In this document: positions 22,006 through 34,117 of the stretch, piece by piece | Layout: the number at the start of each line of letters is the position of its first letter | Position numbering within the stretch: position 1 is the first letter of the stretch | Assembly: GCA_918026815.1 (NCBI GenBank) | Contig: CAKJVC010000183.1 | Location: forward strand, 1 to 64,000 | Origin: Chalara sp. BL73 | Taxonomy: Eukaryota; Ascomycota; Leotiomycetes; Helotiales | DNA: 64,000 bases | Direction of reading: 5' to 3' | Position numbers and translations under genes: made by a program | The notes under the pieces: model-generated | Database searches by the model: none | Told to the model about the DNA's origin: nothing | What the model saw: the letters and a program-made list of their open reading frames with translations, nothing else

Positions 22006-24811
22006 ATGCCGCAACGAGAGTATATTCCACGAAAGTACCAGCCCATTCAAGAGAATGGTTATACCTCAAAGACCCCGCATACCTCGACAGAGGTAGCTCT
22101 AGAGTCGACTGACACGGATTCTCCATTCCTATTTACATTCCAGGCAGTTCGTCCAGGTCTCTTCAGGACTACCTTTTCCTCCAAAACCCACCCGCTTCCT
22201 CCTCATCCGAGCACGCCTCGCCCAGCAATCGACTTCCACGGCCTTAAACCCTCCTCTGAATCTGCCGAGTCCAAACATTCCATCAAGATTGGCGATGTCG
22301 AAGCCACAGTTGATTGGAGCAACGCTCCAGTCGTGTCTCTGCGGCTGGCAGGACAAGAGAAGCCAATCCACCGCGATCTTCAATTTCGATCCTATGCCGT
22401 AGATTCGGCCGGCATTGCGCATTATACATCATATAAGAGGGACACATTACATGTGGGGTTGGGAGAGAAGGCGGCTCCAATGAATTTGGCTAACAGACAT
22501 TTCATCCTGTCTGTGACCGATTCTTTTGGTTACGATGTTTACCGGACAGACCCTCTGTATAAGCACATCCCACTTCTCATCAACGCTACTCCAGAAGGAT
22601 GTGTTGCGATGTTTTCCACGTCACATAGTCGCGGGACATACTCAGTGGGCTCGGAAGTTGATGGACTTTGGGGTCACTTCAAAGTGTACCGACAGGACTA
22701 TGGCGGCTTGGAGGAGTACATAATGGTAGGAAAGACCGTGGAGGATGTCGTCAAAATATATGCAGATCTCGTTGGATATCCCAGGTTAGTCCCGCGTTGG
22801 GCATTTGGCTACATCGCTGGTGGCATGAAATACTCCACCTTGGACGAACCCCGAGCTTCCGATGCACTGATGGAGTTTGCGGGAAAGCTGAAACATTACG
22901 ATATTCCTTGCTCAGCTTTTCAACTCTCATCCGGATACACAATTGCTGAGACCGAACCGAAGACAAGGAATGTCTTCACATGGAATCGACACAGGTTTCC
23001 AGATCCAGAAAAGTTCGTTGCCGACTACCACGCAGAAGGCATCCGAATCCTTGCGAATATTAAGCCTTACATTCTCTCAAACCACCCCGAATATCAAAAA
23101 CTTGCCGCTGCAGGCGCTTTTTTCACCGATCCTCGGACGAAGAAGTCTGGTATTGCGAGACTTTGGAGTGCTGGTGGCGGAGAGAGTGGCGAGGGTGGCC
23201 ACATCGATTTTACATCTGAATTTGGCTTTCAATGGTGGTATGAGGGAGTCAAGGCACTGCGAAAGGTTGGAATCGAGGGCATGTGGAATGACAACAATGA
23301 ATATACCATACCTGATGACGAATGGGAATGTGACTTGAAACGTGAGGATCCTACCTCCACTGCTGATGTCGGAAAGCAAGTTGGTCTCTGGGGCCGAAGT
23401 CTTCAGTGTGAACTGATGGCCAAGTCCTCTCACGATGCCCTTGTCGATTTCGAACCCGAATATCGACCATTTGTTCTCACTCGGTCTGCAACTGCTGGGA
23501 CAATGAGATATGCTGCAAGTTCCTGGAGTGGGGATAATATGACGAGCTGGGATAGTATGAAAGGTGCGAATTCGCTGGCTCTCAATGCAGGCATGAGTTT
23601 GCTACAGGTAGGTTTAACATTAAAATTTCATGTTTTGCCTCGATACTGATTTATTAGTGCTACGGCCATGATATTGGCGGTTTCGAAGGTCCACAACCAA
23701 GCCCAGAACTCCTCCTTCGATGGGTCCACCTTGGAGTCTACTCACCCCGCTTTGCCATTAACTGCTTTAAGACTGATGAAAACGATAACACCATCGGTGG
23801 TGTCATCGAGCCGTGGATGTATGTATTTTGCTTTCTCATTTTCATTCACATAGATGACTTTGAGCAATTTCGACGTTCACCTGCCCCTGAGACAGCTAGA
23901 TTTTGCCGTGTACTTACCCCAATACTAACCTTGGACTTTCAGGTATCCTGAAATCACTCCACTTGTTCGAGACGTAATCAAGCGACGCTACGAAATAATT
24001 CCATATCTCTACTCGCTTATGCTAGAGAGTCACATGACAGCGTTAGCACCACAAAGATGGATCGGTTGGGGATATGAATCAGACCCAGAGGTGTGGACGC
24101 CTGAGGTTATGCGAGGCGAGACTCAATACTGGCTCGGAGATACAATTATGGTCGGTGGTACGTAAACTTGTGAATTTTTCACTTTCCACTGCACATACTA
24201 TAAAATCTTGAGGTTCGAAATTCCGTAGGAGCCAAATTTTGCTGACTAGTCCAATATTAGGTGTCTACGAAGCCGGAAATACGACCGCAAGAATGTATCT
24301 ACCAAAGTCAGATAATGATGACGGATACCTGAATCTCAATGCCCCACACCAATATATCTCTTCCGGACAATGGATCGACCTTGAATCTCAGTGGAAAGAT
24401 GGAATCCCCCTCCTAGCTCGAGTCGGTGGTGCGATTGTTGTTGGCAAAGACATCCAAACCCGCTCACCAGGCGACAACAGATTTCCTTCCGCCAACGTTG
24501 TCGAAGATGATTACCGAGCACTTGAAATCTTCCCCCCAGCGGGAGTTTCTTCCAAAGTATTCTCGTACACGTGGTATGAAGATGATGGAATCTCTGCAAA
24601 ACTCCAACTCTCCGCCTTTACTGTGAAGTATAGCTCTACTAATGATACGGTTTTGGTGGAGTTAAGTAAGGGAGAAGATAATAAATTTGTGCCTGTTTGG
24701 AATGATCTTGATATCATTTTGCCGTTTGGGGATAAGAGAACAGTTGTTATTGGAAGTGGTCCATGCAGGAAAGGAAATAATAGTCGTGGCCGCTCTGTTT
24801 ATACGCTATAG
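22006..24811 (+). CDS. GH31 alpha-glycosidase (alpha-glucosidase/xylosidase)
   Basis: A retaining glycoside hydrolase of family 31, 842 residues in four exons (introns 23608-23657, 23819-23942, 24158-24260). The N-terminal beta-sandwich precedes a (beta/alpha)8 barrel starting at 'LVGYPRLVPRWAFGY'. The catalytic nucleophile is Asp ~429 in 'GMWNDNNEY' and the acid/base is Asp ~510 in 'SSWSGDN'; 'CYGHDIGGFEGP' and 'PYLYSLMLESH' follow. No signal peptide is seen, so it is probably intracellular or the leader is atypical. Whether it prefers alpha-glucosides or alpha-xylosides cannot be decided here. Tandem CreA-like sites upstream suggest glucose repression. It is divergent from the allantoate-permease-like transporter. 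Confidence 0.92.
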
Positions 24812-26004
24812 ATGTTAATAAAGAGTCAAATCTGTTCAGCGTATCGCGGATACATGATGTTGAGGAGAGCGAGCAACTTTTAAGTGTTTGTGTTCAGGAA
24901 GCACGCTTGAATGTAGGCCGCTCAGGATAAAATTTGAGGAATCCGTGGCCAAAATTCATGCAGGTAGTGTGGCGCTGAAAACGATTAGCTTCAATAATTT
25001 AATAGCACTTTTCTCCCTCTAGTCTCCTAACGCGGGCCTTCAATACTGCAGTCTAGTCCTGGAGGGGTATATCACGAACTTCGAAAGCACAACAGACAAG
25101 CAGTCAGATCTAGGCAGCGTAAGGAAAAGGGCAAATTACAGAGGAGAAGGAAGAATACTGGGTTTTACTGTTGCCTAAGTACAAAGGATAACGCCAAGTC
25201 AAGAGTAGCGATAAGGCTGTGCTCCTCGAGAGAAAGACTTCATACTCCTTTTTTGGATCTATTTACTCAAATAGTCGTGAGACGGCTAGTGTTAAACGGT
25301 GTTTTGCATTAGCTGACAGTGAAAGAAGAACCTGTGGCTATCACCACACCTCAAGTTGCTTGTGGAATGTAGTACATCATAATCCCGAAACGCAAGGAGG
25401 TCCATACCGTGCGTGCAAGGCAAAGTAAAAGACTTTAATGCATCATATGACGAACAATTTCCTCACCTGTTGAAAATAATCTTCAAGAAACGTCATCACC
25501 GGATAATGGGAAAGGGACTAAAATGGCTAGGAGAGCAAAGACTATTAAAACGCGACCTTTAATCGCCCAGCGGGCCAGTCACCAGAAGACCTGATGCCTC
25601 CACCAAAACATTTAAGGGCTCTCGCGACTCAAATTGACAAATATGACCGGCGAACTTCCTACGAGCCAGAGATATCTCATATCCATTCCTAAAAATCCTG
25701 CTGTCAATCATATTTGGTTATGTCGTCCCAGCAGGCTAAGTTGGAAAGACGCAATACTCCAGCCATTACGCCACAGATGAGGTAGCACTCAAAGGAGCTT
25801 CAGAGCATTCTTTATATAAAGGTGAAATAAGAGAAGATGGCCAGGCAGTGGCCTAGTTACTAATGGTTGGAAAAAGGGGGCAAGCACGTGATCTTTGACC
25901 ACCCCGCATGCCAAACCCCGGATTTCCGTCAGTTGCCGCAAGACACAGTTTCGGGATTCGGACAACATCTCCAGGATTTTTCTCCACAACTTCTACCACA
26001 TAAC
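24812..26004. other. Intergenic, promoter of second zinc-cluster gene
   Basis: About 1.2 kb without a supported gene. Near its right end are a CACGTG at 25886-25891, a CGG-ATTT-CCG inverted triplet at 25919-25928 (the type of site bound by Zn2Cys6 proteins) and CAGTTTCGGGAT at 25946-25957, all within 120 bases of the regulator's ATG. Autoregulation is possible but unproven. Confidence 0.4.
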
Positions 26005-28589
26005 ATGAATGGAGAGCTATCCGTCACCAAACCCAAAGAAACGGAGGATACCGGTGGGTGAAGAGACCATTTCCACTTCTCAGATGCTGACTTGAGTTAG
26101 AAAGCATGCGCTGCCTGTCGGAGCTCGAAGGTTCGGTTCTGCTTCGTTTCCCCATCTCTGGGTATATCTGCTTCAGACGCGAGACTGATATTTAAACAGG
26201 TCCGCTGCGACGGCGGAAAGCCATGTACAAGATGTCGAAACGCAAACGCCCACTGTGACTACGTGAAACCAATCGAAGACGAAATGACCCAGTTTGTCTC
26301 GTTTCTTTCGATGCCCTTCCCTCCGTTGAAACAAAAGCTTAACTAAGCCTACAACTAGAAAACTAGCACAAATAGAGGCTCAAGTGAACCAACTCAACAG
26401 CCGTGTCGCAGACGCAAACACAGCCGTAGCACTCTTCCAACTCCAGCAGCAGTCCAGAAAATCGGATCTGACGTCCCCTTACTCGGTTTCGGAATATCAA
26501 GTTCAGAATCAGGGCCAACAAGGGCCTGAGACTGCTTCTCCTGTTTCAATGGTCTCTGGTCATCACTCTTTACACAACAATCAAGTCGATGCTCCCTTTC
26601 ATTCAGGTTATAGAGATAGTTCTGTTGCTGGGTCCGGTGTGCAGGCGTACCCAGGATCAGCGAACGCACAGCGCAATTTTCGTAATTTCGAGCTGGACGT
26701 TGATGTTGTGGAGAAGGGGGTAATTACTTTGAACGATGCAGTGGTTTACTTCAGGACTTTCTTTCAGGGTTGTGTAGGTGAATTGTATTTGGGAATTTGC
26801 CGCGTGACTGACTAACTATGATCGCAGGACAAATACGTCCCAGTATTTGATCCGATATTTGATACTTTCGCTTCGGTAAGAAGCAGGAGTAGTATGCTTT
26901 TCGATACCATCTGCGCTGTTGGATGTCGAGTTGAACATGGTTCGCCATTCTCCCTCCACCCTTCTCTGCAACCTAACTTCCACTAGGGCCGACATCACCG
27001 CAATACCAAACTCTATCAAACATAACCAAAGGTCCAATCTGTAGCGCAATGATCGGGACAACTCCACCGTCAATAGAAGTCATCCAAGCATTATTGGTAG
27101 ATGCTTCATACTCAGAAAAAGGATGGCTTTTAACATCCCTCGCTCTAAAGATGGCACTAGAGATTGGGCTAGCTGATGCTTATTCGCAATTATGTGCTAG
27201 GATACTGGAAAGTGATGCGGATGATTTTGGGGACTTATTCCGAAAAGCGAGGGTGTGGTTTGGTGTTTTTGTTCTAGAGAATATGTATGTTTATGATCTA
27301 TAGCGTTGGAAAAGAACCGTTGACATGAAAATAGATTGAGTATCGATTGCGGGAAGAAGCCAGGTATAAAAGCGAGTGAAGGAATGAGAAGATGTCGCGT
27401 TTTACTTGGACATCCAGCTAAAACCACGCTTGATTTCAGACTCTTGGCACAAGTAGAGGTTTGTATCTCCCCCGTTCCCCGATTATAGTGGGATTGAGAC
27501 TGATAGAGAGGCAGTTGAATTCAATTCGAGGTGAGACCAATGAGAAACAGGATGAAGCCGTTAGTATCAGGAATCTAACATTGTTGCTTTGATAGCCCTC
27601 GCTCATGAGAAGTTATCCCCGCGACCTGGGACAAGTCTTTCAGATCAGGAGTTGAGCGATATTGTTCAAGGTACGAGAATTGATCTAAGTATTTGGCTCG
27701 GGTGAGTGAACTCCGAAATTACCGAGGATAACGTGCTGACACAGAACAGTGATTGGATCAATCTCGTTGGTAAATATTACAGTGAGACTGCTGGTAATGT
27801 GTAAGCTAATGAGATCCTCACAGAATCAAGAGTTGGAAATGAGGACGACGCAGCTAGTCTTCTTATCATCAACTTGAAAATTCAGAGAGATTGGTCCGAA
27901 ATGACAATGCTGTGCAAGGGACTGCAAGGAATTGGTATTGATAATTTAGCGTACGTGTCTAGTCCATGATAAGCTTGGGAAAGAAGCATGATACTAACGA
28001 AATATTCAAGGATAATGTCGGATACGCAAAGAAATCTTATACACCTTGCAAAAAGTAGCGCCCAAAGGCACTTGTCAACTATTCTTTCTAATCCAAAACT
28101 CTATCTCGGTGCACTAAAATATGGTATGGATTTCGTGTGGGGTAAGTTATTATTGAACTCCCTTACGTTTCCAACCATTTCAAAACAGAATACTAACCAT
28201 GCCCAGCTAAATGCGCCTTCTCTGTCCTCCTGCTCCTCAAGTTAGCCCGACTAATGCCCGAATCAACAAACATGTCAGAACTAATCATAGATGCCAAAAC
28301 CCTCCTCCGCGAACTCTCTCAAATCCAAGGTTTCAACAACATCTATTTCCGAATTCTCAGTATCAGCGTAGAGAAATGCGAAAGAACTCTAAGAGGAGAT
28401 TTCCCTCAGAGTGATAGTAGAGGCACTCAAACCGCTAGGATAGAGAATTTGGAAGCTGAGATGGACTTCCAAAGTTATGTTCCGAAGGAGTTCATTTTGG
28501 AGTGGAACTTCCCAGGATTAACTTTTTGTTGGATTCCGTTTGATTTTGGGGAGTTATTTATGGACTTTGGTGCAGGGTTTGGGGGATGA
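26005..28589 (+). CDS. Zn2Cys6 transcription factor
   Basis: A zinc-cluster regulator of 632 residues assembled from thirteen exons (introns 26054-26104, 26131-26199, 26292-26358, 26774-26827, 26940-26986, 27285-27334, 27459-27514, 27531-27595, 27702-27749, 27770-27823, 27951-28010, 28142-28206); the total is in frame. The cluster cysteines are at about 18, 21, 28, 34, 37 and 44 ('CAACRSSKVRCDGGKPC'), and are split by an intron after 'RSSK', a common position. A short coiled linker ('KLAQIEAQVNQLNSR') follows, then a fungal transcription factor middle region ('KARVWFGVFVLEN', 'LSPRPGTSLSDQELSDIV') and a C-terminal acidic/aromatic tail. No clear partner gene is adjacent; GH31 is 1.2 kb upstream on the same strand, and the next gene downstream is a pseudogene. 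Targets are unknown. Confidence 0.82.
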
Positions 28590-29364
28590 TAGTTGTAATT
28601 ATTTCATAGCAAACGCAGCATTGTTCAGCTTTTCACTATCGAACTTCCACAAAAGCGAGAGGTGCGAAGCCGTTCTCTCAAACTCGGAAACTCGCCGCCC
28701 ATCACATGGACTAGGCAAGGGCCTCAAGTGCAGTTCTTAGTGTATATCCACTCCATTACTCACCTTGATCTCTTGAATTCTCCGTCAAGTTGCTGACTTG
28801 CGTTTCAAAGCCCATACTCGATATCATCAAATGCCACCACCACCTGCACTTAATGCAGCCTGTGACTCCATGTCAACAGGAGGTCTCGGAGCTACCATCG
28901 TCCCTTCATATGCAGTCCTAGAGCTAGAAAAAGACTTGTCTCCGAGTGTCAAAGCTCCAAGTTCTTTGAATAGCAGTTCAGATGCCAAAGAATCTACCAC
29001 GATGACTACCGCAAGAAGCGCACAGATGCTATGCAAAAATGCCATAAGAATCATTGAGTTCATATGCTACGCTGATGGGGGATTAACTCTTTCAGGAGGC
29101 ACACAATGACAAGATCAGGAACCCCAAGCTGAGAACACTTCCAGGCTTCAATATTGTTGAGTAATGTCGGAACTTTGACGAATGGCTAGATATAGCGAGT
29201 GAGAATGGGGTTAAGGGATTAGCCGAGAAGTGGAGAGCACCTTGAGAATTTTGTCAGGCATGAAGATGGTACCGGGTGATGTGCAAGGCTGATTTTAAGC
29301 GGAACACGCATCGAAATCGAAATATTAGTTATTTTTATTCTGTAGGTGTGAGGAACAATGAGAC
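28590..29364. other. Intergenic, no gene seen
   Basis: About 780 bases with overlapping short frames on both strands (for example 28798-29109), but no domain, no splice structure and no start context worth calling. Confidence 0.4.
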
Positions 29365-30565
29365 GCTATCAGTGGCCCATCTCTTGAGATACCTGTCCAA
29401 GTTTGCTTGGATCTCCCTCTTCACTGCCTCCTGCTGCTCTTCCGTTCTCCTCTTCAGCCACCGTGGCAGCAGAAAGTACGGCGGACAGACGTCAAGCAGA
29501 ACTAGTAAATAGCAGCAGGCTCGCCGATACCCCTGATATCAGCTGGGGCTCGCACGCCGGACTTCTCCAGTGTCTCTTGCCACATCCCCGCCGTCCCCAA
29601 TCCGCTTCGGCTTCTCCGGGTGGGCCCTCTAGCTGCTTGTCCCTAAAACCGTTGAGGTGGGTTAGCCTTAGCTTTTCCATCCCTGCAACTTCGAGTGGGC
29701 CCGGGATGATGCCGTGGAAGTCCACAAAGGAGTGGAAGTACTCGTCACCTGGTGATGCAACATGTGTGAAATCGAAATCCAACAATTCGGTCAGTTGAAT
29801 TGTTTCTGGGTCAAAAAGGATGTTCTCTAAGCCTATAGTCCATGTAAGCCTCGCCTTTCTAAACTACAATTAGGGGAATGCTAACTGAGGTCCCCATGAA
29901 CCAAGGTTGGCTGAACTTTGGACTAATTACTCGGCAAATTCGCGAACCCTCCTGATTCAACGAAATTATTGAAGCGTTCTTCAAGATCAGTCCCTTGCCA
30001 ACCATTGACAAGTGGTGCCGTTTTGGACAATTCCAATCGTTTCCGAAAGATATACAGATACATATCTGTGTATCTGGTGAAAGGGCTTCCAAATCAAATT
30101 GTCAGACCGCCCGTAACCTCCTTTCCTTCTTCACTGAAGTTAAGGCCTCCGAATCCCGTAACGTTGGGAGGATAGCTCTGAATCACCATGAGGATCTGCG
30201 CAACCTGCTCCAAGACTCCCCTTTTCTGAATTTCCGGGAGCTTGGGAAATTTATCACCCAGCCGCCCTTCGCGTTCGTATTCTTGCACAACTCAACCATG
30301 CCCTTCCGTCGCGGTATTCCAGGCGTAGACGCCGGGAACAATTTTGGACGGGAGCTTGGAGACGCTTTCGCAAGGGAAACAAGGTAGACGTAGTTGTTTA
30401 AATCTCGGGGCAACGGAGCAATGGATGATACCTGTAAAAAAGTTGTTACTTGGGAGATCTAAGCCCGGAACTTAAGGACCATGCCTCTTGTCCAAAGTTT
30501 TGATCAACAAGTCCTTTGATGAGTTCATGTCGCTCAGTCGGAGCTTCTTCTTCCGAGGAACTCAT
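29365..30565 (-). pseudogene. Aminoglycoside-phosphotransferase-family (APH) pseudogene
   Basis: A decayed member of the fungal APH/choline-kinase-like phosphotransferase family. Recognisable pieces run in order on the minus strand: N-terminal 'ERHELIKGLVDQNFGQEA' (start ATG 30565), 'LPRDLNNYVYLVSLA', 'VQEYEREGRLGDKFPKLPE', 'VTGFGGLNF', 'KRLELSKTAPLVNGW', the Brenner-type 'LVHGDLS' followed after an intron by 'LENILFDPE'-like sequence, then 'LDFDFTHVASPGDEYFHSF', and a C-terminal 'PPYFLLPRWLKRRT'. Four in-frame stops interrupt it: TGA at 30292-30294 and 30094-30096, TAG at 29923-29925 and 29502-29504. At least three fall where family members have tryptophan, so single G-to-A changes explain them. 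There are also frame changes between blocks and a missing segment after 'PSS' near 30370. Clearly non-functional. Confidence 0.8.
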
Positions 30566-33500
30566 GGTCCCGGCTAGCGTAGATCGCCTGGAAATATGAT
30601 TAATGAAAGTTCTTAGCCTGATTATTTTGCGTTCTGTTTCCACTAACGCACGCGAACTCGTTTCTCTCTAAATCTATCCCCTGCACAGGGAGCCTTCGAG
30701 CGCTGAAGAGGCTCTGAAAGCATGGGATGGGGGCTCGCTAAACTGCTTGGCCGTCAGCATGACGGCGCTGATCAGCGCCCCCCCAAACTCCTTGTGACCC
30801 CTGAGATAATCAAACCAGCCGACAGAGTAACATTTCATCAAGCCCGAGTATTGAAAAAATCCTGCAATTTCCGCCTTTCCCATTTGAAAATAAATACACG
30901 ATGCAACTAATTACTTCAGTTAAGCTTCTGCGCCAGCTGGTTTTGGCTAAGTCTGCATAGGGGAGAATGGAGCCCTGAGCACTTTGATGCACAGTTCTAC
31001 TTGTTATCTTAAACAGAGAATTCGCAATAGCATACAGCACATGGCAGCATACCAAAAGGTTTCAAGATCAGGTCGTTGCAGCTATACTGATGCTTCGATG
31101 AGAAGTTTTAGCAGGTTTTTCTCGAAACAGGATTGAGATTTTGCCACAACTTGATAAACATTGGCGGGTCCTCGGCTTCGAGGTATCATTTAAGTTATAT
31201 TTTGACTCTGCTAGAGAGCAATATTGTGTGATAAATCCAAATGTCCTAACGCCAAGAATTAAGCTCATTTCCATGTTGGGAACTTTCTTGTTAACATCTT
31301 TCGAAGGCGTTGACAACGTTAAAAGCCTCGCCGAAAGTGTAGGCGGACAAAAACACTTTGTTCGAAATCATCTTTCCATAGTAATGACGTGGTAACAAGA
31401 AGAAGCATGGCGGTGGAAGTCCAGCCGAAGCAAGAGAAAGCACATGCCATTTTGGGAATATGTCAAGTGCAGTAATTTCCCGCGAGCGTGCAGTTTTTGA
31501 TGTGTTATAACAGTGCCAAGAGACAGAGGAAATTACGTTAACATGGCTGCTTGGTATTGGGACGGGAACGCTGCACAAAAGGAGCGGAGGAGAGACTTTG
31601 ATATTCTGCGAATTGAAAACTATTCCGTCATATGCACCTCATTTTCTGTGTCTCATGCTCTTCGCTGCTTGTATATCTGAAGAATGTCTCACCAGCTCCT
31701 CAGAGGGGTTTGACGTATACAAATGCGAAAAGCGATCAGTTCTATCACGCCACTCGTCGCACTCAGCACGCACCAACAGGCTGTGCAACCCTGAGCATAT
31801 GGAGGGTTTCTTTGATGTGCCGTTATTGTGTTCCGCTTTGGAACACTAGAGTCAGCTGGAGTGCGGCCTTGGGGATACTGGAAAGTAGTCAAGAAGGCCA
31901 TTTCTGATGGATATCAGATAATATACATGGAAATATATCGCGGCTGGACTTCTGCTAGCGGGAAGCAGTCAAGTTGGCGTAAGAGAATGCGCAGAGGTGT
32001 GGAGCGCACTACTGTCAAAGGTTCGTGAGTTGTTTAAATGCATGGCTGGGGAGAGAAGCATCGTCTTCAAGGCTCATATTGTATCACATAATTGCATACG
32101 GTTGCCTGAGAGAAAGATCAAGTTATAGTGTAGTGTTAGATTCGGGGACTGGTGGGGAATCTTTTGCGTTCGCATTAATAGTTCGATCCTCGCCACTCTC
32201 TCTTTTCAACGCCTTCATATTAAAGCTAAACATTGCAATGTACGATAATCTACAATGGAAATGAAGGCGAAAGTCAAACAGAGGCTTTAATAAGAATGCC
32301 AACACTGACCATTATGACAAACTCTGCGATGCTAGTTGAAGCTATGTTTATTTCTTTCAGCGTTGTGTATTTCTGCAATAACTATTTTTACTTTACTTGA
32401 ATTTCTGCTTGTGCACTTTTCTCTTTTCATCTACTTCTTTCCTTTGCATCCTCTATAAAAATGAACACTATTTTGTTAAGTTGCTTACGTAAATCTAACC
32501 TTGGATCACTTATTTATGTAGCATAGTTTCAACTGTATCACGATCGTGAATAAATGAATAAAAAAGTAGAGCAGCATGTTCGAACCATAGAATAAGGGCA
32601 TGATGAGGATGATTAATGATGATACTAACGAGGTGCAAGACTGTTAAATTGCTGAGTGTTAGACCGACAAAAGCCTTTCGTCTTGAAGGCTGCTCACCAG
32701 GGACTGGAGATATTGGGCATTGGCTGGAGAGGGTAAGTTCTACAAAATTGTGAGCGTATTGCCGAACTCTATTAGTTATTTTTATCTTATCAATAGTACA
32801 CGGAGTGGTTGGTCTCACATGGCGCTGGATGTCGTCTTGGAATTCTTAAGGGTTCTACCAACACAGCGCGAATCGCCTTGATTTGATGAAACGTTCATAT
32901 AATTTCCCTGTATACAGTCACGCGCATAAGGCCTTGATATTAAAGGGCCAGTTGCGCAAGTGGTGACAGGGTGACAGAGAGACTCAACAGGGTGAGAGTC
33001 CCTGATGGCGAGTTTATAAGTTACACGACAAATGCTGAAAGCTGAATTTAAAACTGTCACGAGCCCGATGGAGGAGACCCCATTGCAGAGGAAACAGGGA
33101 TATGATTCAATATATTAGCTACAATAGAAATCAAACCCTAAAGGAAGGAAAACAGGAAATGAAGGGTTAAGAGCTGGAAAAGACATCCCTATCCCAAGAC
33201 TTGATGGCTAAGACATCTGGCGACGTGTTTCACAGCACCAGCCGCATATGAGGCTGGTAACCACGTGATCTATACGTGCCCATCAGTTCACTGTCGCCAT
33301 CCAGGTTTAAATATGGAAAACAAAGGGATTAATTAGGAGACGGCTGAGGCGGCGGTATATACTGGGTTTAAAGTGTGTCACATTATCGACTAGGCAATTG
33401 GCAGATAACTGCCACGCGTTCTACCAACAACCCATGCTCCCTCTACCGACAGCCTCTACCGACAGCAGCCCAAGCTAGGGTTCACCCGTCCGGGGAGGAT

Positions 33501-34117
33501 GGAAATCCTTCCGGGGGCCTGCATGTCCAGAACATCCGGCATAGTGACAATTCTAAAACACATCAAAAAACCTTATTCAATGAAGACGACAAATCGCATC
33601 CTTTACCCTTCCATCAATCCTGCAAGAATATCGCCCTATATACTGAATGGCAGATGCAAAGTAGCGAAAATTCCGAACGCACAGGCACAGAGGCAAAATT
33701 TCATGATGAACTCAAATGTGTTTGCTCAGACCTGGATGATGGACGTCTTTTCCCTTGAAAAACTTAAAATCACACCACGCTACATCTAAGAAGCGGCTCT
33801 TGTCTCACGGGGCGGCTGGGATTCAGCCTCCTGTCTCATAACCCCACGGGCAGGACTTGACAAGCAGGATTTGCTCACGACTAAGGTGTTTCACGGCATG
33901 CATAACTTCTGGAAGCATCGGCTTTCATATGTTAGTCCACGATATGAGATCATATATCTCTCCTACTCTAGACCGACGAAGACTGCTGGGAAAGAAAGCC
34001 TTCCTTCATATGAAATAGTGGCCATACAAGACAATTGATTTGTCTTTCGTCCTACGAAGTGGCACGACATTCACTATCTAATTTTCCCTATTTAATCATC
34101 CGGAGATACTTCCGACA
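30566..34117. other. Long gene-poor stretch
   Basis: About 3.5 kb. Open frames are short and overlap each other on both strands; none resembles a protein family I know, and none can be spliced into a longer product. The sequence between about 32.3 and 32.6 kb is notably AT-rich. A CACGTG lies at ~33262. The last 100 bases serve as promoter of the MFS transporter that follows. Confidence 0.4.

Noticed and set aside
26868..26890. GTAAGAAG as an intron donor in the second zinc-cluster gene
   Set aside because: The reading frame continues through it without interruption into conserved-looking sequence; splicing there is not needed.
30566..34117. Several 80-130 codon frames (for example 33375-33758)
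   Set aside because: They overlap one another in different frames, lack start context and domains, and the length is expected by chance over 3.5 kb.
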